A DNA stretch of 16,854 nt from Deltaproteobacteria bacterium (GTDB taxonomy: Bacteria; Desulfobacterota_B; Binatia; UBA9968), in the NCBI GenBank assembly GCA_027297485.1, contig JAPUHZ010000316.1, positions 1 through 16,854 on the forward strand, written 5' to 3'. The translations under genes were made by a program, and so were the position numbers. Positions 6,675-14,695 of this stretch are shown piece by piece; position 1 is the first letter of the stretch, and each line of letters begins with the position of its first letter. The notes under the pieces are model-generated. The model saw nothing but the letters and a program-made list of their open reading frames with translations. It was not told where the DNA came from and did not search any database.

Positions 6675-7708
6675 GGACAATTTCAAATCGCAAATTTCAA
6701 ATTGCAAATTTGTCGAACGAGCGCGGCGTGGTCTTGGTTCTCGTGCTGTGGATCTTTATTTTTCTCTTCGTCGTGGCCTTTGACTTTACCTCTTCAGTCC
6801 GAGAGGAAGGAATAGCCGCGCACCGTTATGCGGAGGAGGCCGAAGGTTATTATCTGGCGCTTGCGGGTTTTGAGGAAGGACTCTATCGCCTTCTCGAAAG
6901 GTCGGCACCGGGGAGGCAACCCACCGAGGGCGGGGATTCTTTAGCTCAGCCCCAGGAGATTGTAGACGGAAGTTGGCGTGAGGAGAGTTTTGGTGGAGGT
7001 CTCTACCGTGTGCGCTTGGTGGATGAGGGGGGCAAGGTCAACCTTAATCGGGCTGACGATAATACCCTACGGCGCATCTTCACCAATCTCGGAGTAGAGG
7101 AGATCCATAAAGGTATTCTGGTTGATTCTATTCTGGACTGGCGTGACGACGATGATCTCCATCGGCTGAACGGCGCGGAGAATGACTACTACCTCTCCCT
7201 TTCACCCTCTTACACGGCCAAGAATGGCCCTTTCGATACGGTTGAGGATCTCCTTTGGGTGAGAGGGATGGCCCCGGAGCTTTTCTATGGCCAAGGTGAG
7301 CTAGGCGAGAAGGATGTTCGGAGGGTGGGATTAGGAGAAATTTTTACTGTGGATAGCCCTATGGACCGAGTCAATCTGCGCACTGCCTCGGCCGAGGTAA
7401 TTCACGCGCTCGTGGGGTTGTCCTTGAAGGAGAGCCGAGCGATTGTGGAGGAAAGGGGAAAACTGTCTGAGAAGACCCTTGCAGATGTGCTGGGGCTTTT
7501 AGGGATTACCGCAGGAGATGCGGTGCTACGCCGGTTTGTTTTCACTAACCCTTCCGTTATTACGATCGAGGCCTCAGGGCGCCGTGCGGAGTCGGTTACG
7601 CAGCGCCGGGTGAGAGGGGTGATTCGATTGGTGAGAGGCAATCGGGGGTTTGAGCTTATCCGGTGGGTGGATCGAGATACAGGAATCTCTTATTGGAACG
7701 AAGGATGA
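6671..7708 (+). CDS. gspK: minor pseudopilin GspK
   Basis: Start at ATG 6671 (ATGA overlap with gspJ) gives 345 aa; an upstream in-frame ATG at 6635 inside gspJ is not needed. The leader ends in NERG followed by G/VVLVLVLWIFIFLFVVAF. As in most GspK proteins there is no Glu at mature position 5. A large globular insertion follows, with GGKVNLNRAD (about 130-139) opening a SAM/helix-hairpin-helix-like domain, a second GPFDTVEDLLWVRGM unit, and DRVNLRTASAEVIHAL. This is the family's usual domain order and size (300-350 aa). GspK caps the pseudopilus tip. The end overlaps gspL by ATGA. Confidence 0.9.
   Translation: MRTISNRKFQIANLSNERGVVLVLVLWIFIFLFVVAFDFTSSVREEGIAAHRYAEEAEGYYLALAGFEEGLYRLLERSAPGRQPTEGGDSLAQPQEIVDGSWREESFGGGLYRVRLVDEGGKVNLNRADDNTLRRIFTNLGVEEIHKGILVDSILDWRDDDDLHRLNGAENDYYLSLSPSYTAKNGPFDTVEDLLWVRGMAPELFYGQGELGEKDVRRVGLGEIFTVDSPMDRVNLRTASAEVIHALVGLSLKESRAIVEERGKLSEKTLADVLGLLGITAGDAVLRRFVFTNPSVITIEASGRRAESVTQRRVRGVIRLVRGNRGFELIRWVDRDTGISYWNEG
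6678..6712 (+). repeat. 35-nt AAATTTC-type repeat, copy in the gspK leader
   Basis: Partner of the repeat at 6042-6076, 29 of 35 identical. It is offset by one codon position relative to the gspJ copy, so the similarity is at DNA rather than protein level. Confidence 0.8.
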
Positions 7709-9189
7709 TGGTTCCTCGTTGGTTTCAGGATCTGTCCCGGGCCGACTTTCTCAAGAGCGTGGGGCTTTATGTGATGCCGGACCGCCTCTTTCTCGTGCGG
7801 ATGCGCAAGGATCTTTTTCGCCTTTCTGTGGTCGAGGAGGAGATGAGGGAAATCCCGGTGGGGGAGGATGCTAGCAAGTTATCATCCTTGACGGGCTGGA
7901 TTACTGATGAGGTGAGGGAGGTCGCGCTAAAAAAGGAAACAATTCCGCGTCGGCAGGCCTTGAAGGAGGCGATCCACTCCTTTTTGCCTCACTTCAATCC
8001 GGGCAAAGACCCGTTTTATATCTGCCTCTCCTCGGACCAGGTCATGGCCCGTCCGGTCTATTTACCCCAGGCCGCTGAGGAAAACTTGTCCCAGGTCCTG
8101 GAGTATGAGATCAAAAGACTGCTCCCTTTTCGCCGGGAGGAGGTCTATTACGATTACTTACCTATCGGGAAGAAGGGGGATAAAGTAGGGCTTCTTCTCT
8201 TTGCCGTTCCAAAAAGAGTCCTGGATGAGATTCTCGACGCCCTATCCGCTTTTGGCATAAGGCCCAAAGCGGTGGAGACGACGGCCACGGCGCTTGGCAA
8301 TTATCTCCTCTTTTGCACGGGTGGGATTACAGGTCCGGCTCTGGTCTTGGGGGGCCAGGACCATGCCTGGGAAATGATCGGACTGGACGCCAGGGACAAC
8401 GGCTGGAGACAGGAGCCAGAGCTTCTCTTGACCCATTGGCTGCCCCAAGCGGACTGGATTCAAGGTCCGGGAAGAGAGATCTTTCATAACTGCTTACGTA
8501 AGTCTCCCAAGTTTTTCGGCTGGGGATACATTACGGATTTTCTCCTCTCTGTGAAGGGGGAGTCGCTCCAGTTCGAGGACCTCCTTGCTTTGGGGAAAAA
8601 GAGACTGGGGGGGGATCAGGGGATTACCCACCCTTTTTTTATTCCTGCGGTTGGGGCTGCACTGCGCGGGCTTCGAGAGAACACCTTCCCGGTCGATCTT
8701 CTTCCCGGAGCCGGCAAGGAGAGACGGGAGAGGTTGCTCTCGGTGTTGAATACTTGTCTCACTATTTTACTCCTGATCGTGCTGCTTGTTTGGGGAGGGA
8801 GTTACCCACTAAAAGATGAGATCCGGTTACGCCGGCTTCAAAAAGAGGTCGAAAAAATTGGGCCCTCTGTGGAATCCCTGCGCCGTGAGGAAGAAGAGCT
8901 TAAGAGGCTGAATAAAGAAATCTCCTCTGTCTCCGGGCTCCACGAGCGCAGCGGCGAGATCCTTCGTATTCTGGATGAGCTTTCCCGCATCGTTCCCAAA
9001 AGCGCCTATCTTTCTAACCTGCGGTATCGGGAGGGTCAGATAGAGCTTCGGGGTAGCGCGGAGAACACCTCTAACCTGGTCCCTATTCTCGAGCGCTCGC
9101 CTCTATTTAAGAATGTGAGATTCAACGCACCTTCCACTCGGAGGCGGGATGAGCGTGAGACGTTCTCCATCAAGGCGGATTTGGAGTAA
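7705..9189 (+). CDS. gspL: type II secretion system platform protein GspL (PilM/PilN-like)
   Basis: Start at ATG 7705 (ATGA overlap with the gspK stop; a second ATG follows at 7708) gives about 494 aa. Residues 1-345 form a cytoplasmic ASKHA/PilM-like domain (KSVGLYVMPDRLFLVRMRKD at the start, EYEIKRLLPFRREEVYYDY in the middle). One transmembrane helix lies at about 350-370 (CLTILLLIVLLVWGG), then a coiled coil at about 373-415, then a periplasmic PilN-like ferredoxin-fold domain (ILDELSRIVPKSAYLSNLRY...IELRGSAENTSNL). Such GspL proteins resemble a PilM-PilN fusion. GspL recruits GspE to the membrane and pairs with GspM, which follows 23 bases downstream. Confidence 0.85.
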   Translation: MMVPRWFQDLSRADFLKSVGLYVMPDRLFLVRMRKDLFRLSVVEEEMREIPVGEDASKLSSLTGWITDEVREVALKKETIPRRQALKEAIHSFLPHFNPGKDPFYICLSSDQVMARPVYLPQAAEENLSQVLEYEIKRLLPFRREEVYYDYLPIGKKGDKVGLLLFAVPKRVLDEILDALSAFGIRPKAVETTATALGNYLLFCTGGITGPALVLGGQDHAWEMIGLDARDNGWRQEPELLLTHWLPQADWIQGPGREIFHNCLRKSPKFFGWGYITDFLLSVKGESLQFEDLLALGKKRLGGDQGITHPFFIPAVGAALRGLRENTFPVDLLPGAGKERRERLLSVLNTCLTILLLIVLLVWGGSYPLKDEIRLRRLQKEVEKIGPSVESLRREEEELKRLNKEISSVSGLHERSGEILRILDELSRIVPKSAYLSNLRYREGQIELRGSAENTSNLVPILERSPLFKNVRFNAPSTRRRDERETFSIKADLE

Positions 9190-9212
9190 CCAGGAGGAAA
9201 GGCAGGCAATCC

Positions 9213-9896
9213 ATGAGGCTTATTTGGCAGCGGCTCTCCAAAAGGGAAAAGGCTTTTGTAGCTTCGGCTTTTTTTATCCTCCTTTTGGTTCTGGGCCGTT
9301 ACCTTTTGGTATTTCCTCTCCTAGAATACAGGGAGTGGGTTCAGAGTCAACTTGAGATCAAACCCCAGCTCTATGAGAAAAAACTCAGGTATGTAGGCCG
9401 GAGGAGAGAGATAGAGGGGGCGCTTGATAGAACCAGAAGGGAACTGAAAGCTCTGGAGCCTAGACTGCTCTCGGGAGGCACACCCTCAGTCAGCGCCTCC
9501 AGTCTTCAGGAGATGATACAGACTATTGCCAGGAAGGAGGGGACCCAAGTCATTAGGACGAAGGTGTTAAGTCCGGAGATCAAAGGCGCTTACATGAGGA
9601 TTCCCATACAGATAGAGGTTAGCGGGCAGATTGACCAAGTGGTAAACCTTCTTAGGGGGATTGGGTCAGCGGAAAGGCTTTTGGTCGTGGACGAGTTGAA
9701 TATCCGTTCCCTGTTGAGGCCAGCTTCAGCGGCGCGGCGGCGGGCTTCGCGGCGGCGGCAGACAGCCTCTCAAGTCCCCGCAGGAAATCTGCGCGCCAGC
9801 CTGACCATCTCCGGCTTTACCCGCAGCCAGCCCACCACGGTCCAAAAGAATGAGGCCGTGCCGGCCCAAGCCGAATCAGAGGAAGAGGAGCCGTAA
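9213..9896 (+). CDS. gspM: type II secretion system platform protein GspM (PilO-like)
   Basis: The 227-aa bitopic protein starts at ATG 9213 with AGGAGG (9192-9197) and AAAGG (9198-9202) upstream. It has a short basic cytoplasmic tail (MRLIWQRLSKREK), a transmembrane helix at about 14-37, a coiled coil at about 45-85 and a periplasmic PilO/GspM-like fold (SASSLQEMIQTIARKEGTQV... IPIQIEVSGQIDQVVNLLRG). An Arg/Ala-rich low-complexity stretch (about 172-184, AARRRASRRRQ, coded by GCGGCGG-type repeats) interrupts the domain, and the tail is acidic (ESEEEEP). It partners GspL. It is the last gene of the first transcription unit. Confidence 0.82.
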   Translation: MRLIWQRLSKREKAFVASAFFILLLVLGRYLLVFPLLEYREWVQSQLEIKPQLYEKKLRYVGRRREIEGALDRTRRELKALEPRLLSGGTPSVSASSLQEMIQTIARKEGTQVIRTKVLSPEIKGAYMRIPIQIEVSGQIDQVVNLLRGIGSAERLLVVDELNIRSLLRPASAARRRASRRRQTASQVPAGNLRASLTISGFTRSQPTTVQKNEAVPAQAESEEEEP

Positions 9897-10185
9897 GGCA
9901 AGGCCACACCGGCATAATAGCTCTCGGTCTCACAGTTGCCTTATGCCTAAGCCTAGTCAAAGTTTTCATAGGCACCGTATTTCTTCTTGCTTTCTTCGTA
10001 GGAATTGCAACCTGTGGTCGATATAAGATTGAATCCCTTTGTCCTCTCGCTCCCCAGATCGACTCGCTCTAGCTTCCTGTTTCCCCTGATCGTACCTGTT
10101 TGATTACTTCCTAGGACCGCTCATCTCAGATTTTTATAAGGTTGTTTTAATTGGTATAACTCCCCTAAGGGGGAGCTTGGACCGT
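9897..10185. other. gspM-gspC intergenic region
   Basis: Together with the promoter that follows, 375 bases lie between gspM and gspC. Seen here: a possible weak stem GGCATAA/TTATGCC (9911-9917 with 9941-9947); copy 2 of the 19-bp repeat (10014-10032); a CTCCCC-TAAG-GGGGAG hairpin near 10161-10176; and a hydrophobic frame at 9854-10072 (IIALGLTVALCLSLVKVF, then IGTVFLLAFFVGIATCG) that has no ATG, GTG or TTG. I annotate no gene and no confident terminator. Confidence 0.5.
10014..10032 (+). repeat. 19-bp direct repeat, copy 2
   Basis: Identical to 1324-1342 in sequence and strand. It lies about 155 bases upstream of the gspC promoter. Confidence 0.7.
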
Positions 10186-10214
10186 TTGACCTAGGGACCG
10201 TTTAGCAGTAAATT
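10179..10214 (+). promoter_or_regulatory. promoter and repeated GGACCGTTT motif for gspCD
   Basis: -35 TTGACC (10186-10191), 17-base spacer, -10 TAAATT (10209-10214). The 9-mer GGACCGTTT occurs at 10179-10187 and 10195-10203, 16 bases apart, flanking or overlapping the -35, and GGACCG recurs at 10114-10119. This looks like a regulated promoter giving gspCD separate control from gspE-M. Confidence 0.6.
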
Positions 10215-10271
10215 AGAGTGCTGTTTCTTTAAGGACCTATGGGAGGATGAGGCATTCTTAAGCGTTCTTCA

Positions 10272-10895
10272 ATGCTTAGCGTGTTGCTCGCAGTCGCCAT
10301 TGCCTTTGTGGCGGCGAGGACTTATCAGCTTTGGCAAGAGGGGCCACAGGATTTGCATTTGCCCAAGCCTGGCAAAGGGAAATCCTCCCTGGTTGTTGAG
10401 GAGCCAAAGGAAAAGCCTCGGAGAGCGCCGTTGGCGGACTCGGTGAACATCATTGATAAAAACCTTTTTGATCCGGAACGGGGGTCAAGTGAAACGAAAA
10501 GGGCTGAGACCTCATCTGTCGACGTACAACGGGTGCGAAGCCTGATTCTTATTGGCACGGCGATTTTGGGCAATAGCCGTTACGCCATTTTAAAAGAACC
10601 GTCCAATCCACGCCGTGTGTCTTCCAAAAAATCGCGGCCATCATTGCAAGGCCCTATGCGTCTTAAATTGGGCGATACGGTGGAGGGATTTAGACTATCC
10701 GAGATCCATGAGAGGAAGGTGGTTTTTACTAAGGGGGCGTTCAAGGTGGAGGTCGCTCTTGATTTCCTCCGTAAGATTGACGATGTCAAAGAGAAGGTGA
10801 AAACTAGAAAGAAATCTACATCAAGGGTGGCACCGAGAATTCCCAAAAAAAAGTCTCCTGATCAGGGACGTCTTAGTCGAAGGAGCGATCAATGA
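10272..10895 (+). CDS. gspC: type II secretion system protein GspC (no PDZ domain)
   Basis: Inner-membrane clamp protein whose periplasmic HR domain contacts the N0 domain of GspD. From ATG 10272 it is 207 aa: a transmembrane helix from residue 1 to about 16, a Pro/Lys-rich linker, the conserved NLFDPERG (about 65-72), then the HR domain (LILIGTAILGNSRYAILKE at 94-112; LKLGDTVEGFRLSEI; KVVFTKGAFKVEVAL). The tail (170-207) is very basic and probably disordered; no PDZ or coiled coil follows. The best ribosome site, GGGAGG (10241-10246), is too far from this ATG and fits an in-frame ATT at 10254, which would add LKRSS before the helix. It overlaps gspD by ATGA. Confidence 0.82.
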   Translation: MLSVLLAVAIAFVAARTYQLWQEGPQDLHLPKPGKGKSSLVVEEPKEKPRRAPLADSVNIIDKNLFDPERGSSETKRAETSSVDVQRVRSLILIGTAILGNSRYAILKEPSNPRRVSSKKSRPSLQGPMRLKLGDTVEGFRLSEIHERKVVFTKGAFKVEVALDFLRKIDDVKEKVKTRKKSTSRVAPRIPKKKSPDQGRLSRRSDQ

Positions 10896-13609
10896 CGGGG
10901 AGAATTTTTCGGAGACATTTTTTGACCTTGTTACCACAGACCTTGGTCTCTCTTTGTTTCATCGCTGTGATCGGTTCAACGGGGAGCCTGCTCCATGCCC
11001 AGGAAGAAAAAGGCCGGCCTGTTCCTAGTACTTCCCCTCAGCCTCAAGCGACCCCGCCTTCAACGGCTCCCGGGGGCCGCACGGTTCCCCAGCCGACAGC
11101 GCGGGCGAATCTGGTCTCTCTTAATTTCAATCGAGCCGAGCTAGTGGAGGTGATTCACGTCCTAGCCCAACATTTAAAGCTCACCTACACCATTGATCCC
11201 AAGGTGAAAGGGTCGGTAACAATTTACAGTGCGGAGCCGCTTAAGAAAGAAGATCTCCTTCCCGTCTTTCATCAGGTGCTGCGCATGAACAACGCTGTGG
11301 CAATCAAGACAGGCGACCTTTACCGGATTGTTCCGATCAAAGAGGGCAAGGGATTGGCCCGCCCTGTGACGGGAGGGAAAGATGATAGCTATGCCATTCA
11401 GGTGGTGCCGGTGCGCTTTTTCCCGGTCGGGGAGATGAAAAAACTTCTTACGCCCTTCATCACACCGGGAGGCGAGATCCTGGATTATCCCCGGGGCAAT
11501 TTTCTCATCATCATGGATCTTCCATCCAACATCCGGCGCCTCATGGAGATCAGGGATCTGATCGATGTCAATGTCTTTTCTGGGATGCGCATGGAGATCT
11601 ACCAACCCCAGATAGCCAGTGCCGAAGATCTGGCAGCAGAGATGTCGAAAATCATGCAGGCCTATGCCTCTTCGACAGCCCAGGCAGAGGGATTTGCCGC
11701 GCAGTTTCTTCCTCTCCCGAGAATCAATCAGCTTTTGGTTATCAGCCATAGTGAGGCGGCTTGGACCTATGTCAAGCGGTGGCTGGAGCGCATCGACGTG
11801 GTGGCGGAGGGGCCGGGAAGGAGGATCTTTATTTATCCCGTGGAGAACGGCAAGGCGACAGAGTTGGCAGACATATTAAACGAGGTCCTTGGCCAAGCCC
11901 CTGGCGCACGGAGGGAGCCGTCCAGCACCCTGCGAGATCTTCACCGGGCAGCCCCCTCTATAGTCCCCTCACTCGGTGGTATGCAGAGGGGGAGGGGAGA
12001 GAGCCAAACCCGAGGAGTCTTTGCTGTCACTCCGGCACCTGCACAGCCTCCCAGGCGGCGGGCCGCACCGTCGACCGGGCCTGCTAGGACGCGGCCTTCC
12101 CCCGGTCCACAAGTTAAGGCACCGGAGCCAACGCGCATTGTCTCTGACCCGGCCACGAATTCGCTGATTATCTTTGGCACTGCTCAGGAGTTTCAGAATA
12201 TTAAGAACATCCTAAAAGATCTGGACGTCATTCCACGCCAAGTCCTATTGGATGTCCTGGTGGCGGAGGTGACCCTAACGGATGATATGAGTTTTGGCAT
12301 CGAGTATGAGATTCTTAGGAAGCATTCGGGAGATACTTTTACTGATGCTTTTGCTCCGTCGCCTGTCATGATTAGTGGAGGCATAAATGCTCTCATTGGG
12401 ACGGGGGGCGCCGTCCGCGCCTTGATCGAAACCTTGATGAGTAATTCGCGGGTAAAAGTCCTTGCGTCCCCTCATATTCTGGCTACCGACAACCGTCCCG
12501 CCCGCATCCAGGTTGGGAGTGAGGAGCCCGTACCCACAGGTGTCATTGAGGCTGCTACTGGTGCACCGACCGTATCCTCTAGCACCACCATCCAATTCCG
12601 TAATACAGGTAAGATCCTAACTATTATCCCGCAGGTAAATTCCAAGGGGCTGGTCCACCTCCAGATCAAGGTAGAGGTGAGCGAAAGGGGGGCCAATGTT
12701 CAAGTGGGGAATCAATCCTTTCCCTCATTTAGCACCCGGGATGTGGAGACCACGGCAATCGTTCAGGACGGAGAGACCCTGGTGATCGGCGGCATTATCG
12801 ACGAGAGCAAGAGCCGCAGTCGGTCCGGCATCCCCTTTCTCATGGACGTTCCTGTCTTAGGCTGGTTTTTTGGGGTGACCACCGATAGCGTGAAGCGGAC
12901 TGAGTTGATTATACTGATTACCCCGCACGTGATCCGCAGCGTTGATGAGGCCCGGGCTGTAACTGAAGAATTCAAAGAAAGGCTCTCCAAGGTCAAGCGG
13001 GAGATCGAAAGGATGAAGAGGAAAGGCAAAATACAGAAATCTATTGCCCCAAAGCCCACCTCTCCAGGCCCTGAGACGAAATTCAGGAAAGCTCCCAAGG
13101 AAGAGATGACTTTCAATAACACGTGGGATAGCGCCACGGTTCCTGCCCGGGCATTCACAGAGGAGTCGCTTGACGAAATTAAGCCGGCAAGGAGCAAGAT
13201 AGAGCTACCGGTCAGGGAGACGGATGCTGTTGTTAAAATGGCGGCGGCCTTGACCATTAAGGGAAATGGAGGCACAGAAAAAGCCTCACTGCTGCCCCTC
13301 AAGCCCGAGAGAGAAACGCTGCTCCGGAAGACTCCGGAGACAGGCGGAGTAAAAACCGGGATGGAGACGCGAGAAGCCGTATGGGCCGTTCAGGTCAGTG
13401 CCTTTGCCCGAAAGCGGAATGCCCATACCTTGACCAATAGGCTTAAGAACAAAGGACATGATGCCTATACGGTTAGGGCTGACATCAAGGGGCGGACTTG
13501 GTACCGTGTCCGGGTTGGCCGCTTAGCCACAGGGGAGCAGGCCAAGGATTTGCAGGAGAGACTAAAGAGAACAGAAAAATTGGCCCAAGCCTTCACTGTG
13601 GGTCGTTAA
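10892..13609 (+). CDS. gspD: type II secretin GspD with a C-terminal SPOR domain
   Basis: Outer-membrane multimeric channel. The 905 residues are long for GspD (usually 600-750). Order: Sec signal peptide ending near LLHA (about 37); Pro-rich linker; N0 (about 70-155, SLNFNRAELVEVIHVLAQ); N1 (about 165-228); N2 (about 232-305); N3 (about 311-449), split by a roughly 70-residue Pro/Arg-rich insertion; secretin beta domain (about 449-680, RQVLLDVLVAEVTL to ELIILITPHVI). A charged 150-residue linker follows, then residues 829-905 form a SPOR domain (VWAVQVSAFARKRNAHTL, then TWYRVRVGRLATGEQAKDL). SPOR domains bind glycan strands lacking stem peptides, so here it may anchor the secretin to peptidoglycan. 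No pilotin gene is present in the window. Confidence 0.93.
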   Translation: MTGRIFRRHFLTLLPQTLVSLCFIAVIGSTGSLLHAQEEKGRPVPSTSPQPQATPPSTAPGGRTVPQPTARANLVSLNFNRAELVEVIHVLAQHLKLTYTIDPKVKGSVTIYSAEPLKKEDLLPVFHQVLRMNNAVAIKTGDLYRIVPIKEGKGLARPVTGGKDDSYAIQVVPVRFFPVGEMKKLLTPFITPGGEILDYPRGNFLIIMDLPSNIRRLMEIRDLIDVNVFSGMRMEIYQPQIASAEDLAAEMSKIMQAYASSTAQAEGFAAQFLPLPRINQLLVISHSEAAWTYVKRWLERIDVVAEGPGRRIFIYPVENGKATELADILNEVLGQAPGARREPSSTLRDLHRAAPSIVPSLGGMQRGRGESQTRGVFAVTPAPAQPPRRRAAPSTGPARTRPSPGPQVKAPEPTRIVSDPATNSLIIFGTAQEFQNIKNILKDLDVIPRQVLLDVLVAEVTLTDDMSFGIEYEILRKHSGDTFTDAFAPSPVMISGGINALIGTGGAVRALIETLMSNSRVKVLASPHILATDNRPARIQVGSEEPVPTGVIEAATGAPTVSSSTTIQFRNTGKILTIIPQVNSKGLVHLQIKVEVSERGANVQVGNQSFPSFSTRDVETTAIVQDGETLVIGGIIDESKSRSRSGIPFLMDVPVLGWFFGVTTDSVKRTELIILITPHVIRSVDEARAVTEEFKERLSKVKREIERMKRKGKIQKSIAPKPTSPGPETKFRKAPKEEMTFNNTWDSATVPARAFTEESLDEIKPARSKIELPVRETDAVVKMAAALTIKGNGGTEKASLLPLKPERETLLRKTPETGGVKTGMETREAVWAVQVSAFARKRNAHTLTNRLKNKGHDAYTVRADIKGRTWYRVRVGRLATGEQAKDLQERLKRTEKLAQAFTVGR

Positions 13610-13709
13610 GACCCCCATCCAATCGCCCATCTCTTGCAACTAAAGAATTCAAAGAAGATCTTTCCAACATGGGGCGGAAAAACGAAAAAACCAGGAAAGG
13701 AGGAAAAAT

Positions 13710-14639
13710 TTACGCTGCCCGAAGAGAGCCCTTAACCACCCGTGTCTTTTTAGGCCATTCACGCAAGAGGGTAAGGAAGTCTTGGCCGTTGGGGGTGAGA
13801 GAAATCCCCTTAGGGTAGACGATGAAGCTGGGGAGTTTCATTTTCAACTCTGGAATTTTTATCTTTTTCAGCTCACCTCTCATAGCGTCTTGATCCACAT
13901 GATCTTGGTACAAAATCCCAAGGCCCATGCCCGCTTTGACAGCAGCCTTTAGGGATTCAATCGATTCACAACGCATGACAATGTTCAGCTTAAACCCTCT
14001 CCTTTCAACTTCCTTTAAAAGCTCCGAGACTCTAGTATGATTGTCCTTTCCCTTCCTGAAGACCAGAGGGGCCTGGGCCAGCCCCGCGAGAGTCAACTGC
14101 TGCTTGTTGGCCAGGGGGTGCGTCACAGATACAAAGGCTACAAAGCTCTCTTGCCGACAAGGCTCATAGTTAAGCGCAGGAGAGTTGGAGGGATTGGTAA
14201 TAACGGCAATTTCTACCTCGGAGGTCAGAACCACCTGTTCTAAGGCCCGACTACTGTCAGTTCGAAGGGTAAGCTCAACATGTGGATGTGTTTCTTTGAA
14301 AACCGCCAAGAGCATAGGAAGAAAGGACACAGACTGGCTATGACTCCCACCGATCGTGAGAGATCCGACCTGTCCGCCAGTAGGGCTATCTTTAAATTTC
14401 TCCTTCAGCCTTTCGACCTGCAGTAGCAGCGGCACGGTATCGGTCAGGAAGAGCTGTCCTCTCTCTGTGAGTTTAATCCCCCGGCTCATTTTCTTATAGA
14501 GTTTAACCCTACATTCCCCCTCCAAAAACTTAAGTTGTTGGGAAACCGAAGGTTGCGTGATGTGGAGTTCCGCTGAGGCTTTGGTGATGTTTAGGTGCTT
14601 TGCGACGGTCGCAAAGATTCTGAGCTGATGCAGGGTCAT
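13710..14639 (-). CDS. LysR-type transcriptional regulator
   Basis: 309 aa, full length for the family. The N-terminal winged helix-turn-helix is canonical (MTLHQLRIFATVAKHLNITK, then ASAELHITQPSVSQQLKFLE), followed by a linker helix and a two-lobed co-inducer-binding domain from about residue 90 (GSLTIGGSHSQSVSFLPMLL). AAGGA sits about 8 bases upstream of the ATG at 14637-14639. It is divergent from the multicopper oxidase and convergent with gspD across a 100-base gap. Family members are often autoregulated and control the divergent neighbour; the dyad at 14696-14712 is a candidate site. The ligand cannot be inferred. The domain most resembles the CbbR/CysL branch, but that is only an impression. 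Confidence 0.92.
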   Translation of the reverse strand: MTLHQLRIFATVAKHLNITKASAELHITQPSVSQQLKFLEGECRVKLYKKMSRGIKLTERGQLFLTDTVPLLLQVERLKEKFKDSPTGGQVGSLTIGGSHSQSVSFLPMLLAVFKETHPHVELTLRTDSSRALEQVVLTSEVEIAVITNPSNSPALNYEPCRQESFVAFVSVTHPLANKQQLTLAGLAQAPLVFRKGKDNHTRVSELLKEVERRGFKLNIVMRCESIESLKAAVKAGMGLGILYQDHVDQDAMRGELKKIKIPELKMKLPSFIVYPKGISLTPNGQDFLTLLREWPKKTRVVKGSLRAA

Positions 14640-14695
14640 AATGTTTTCCTTCCGCCTACACCGAGGGGGGAGGCCAACAAGATCGCTAAAATCCC

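Noticed and set aside
11174..11749. 191-codon minus-strand frame inside gspD
   Set aside because: Antisense shadow of the well-supported secretin frame.
13600..13614. Terminator after gspD (GGGTC-GTTAA-GACCC)
   Set aside because: Only a 5-bp stem spanning the stop codon, with no T-run after it.
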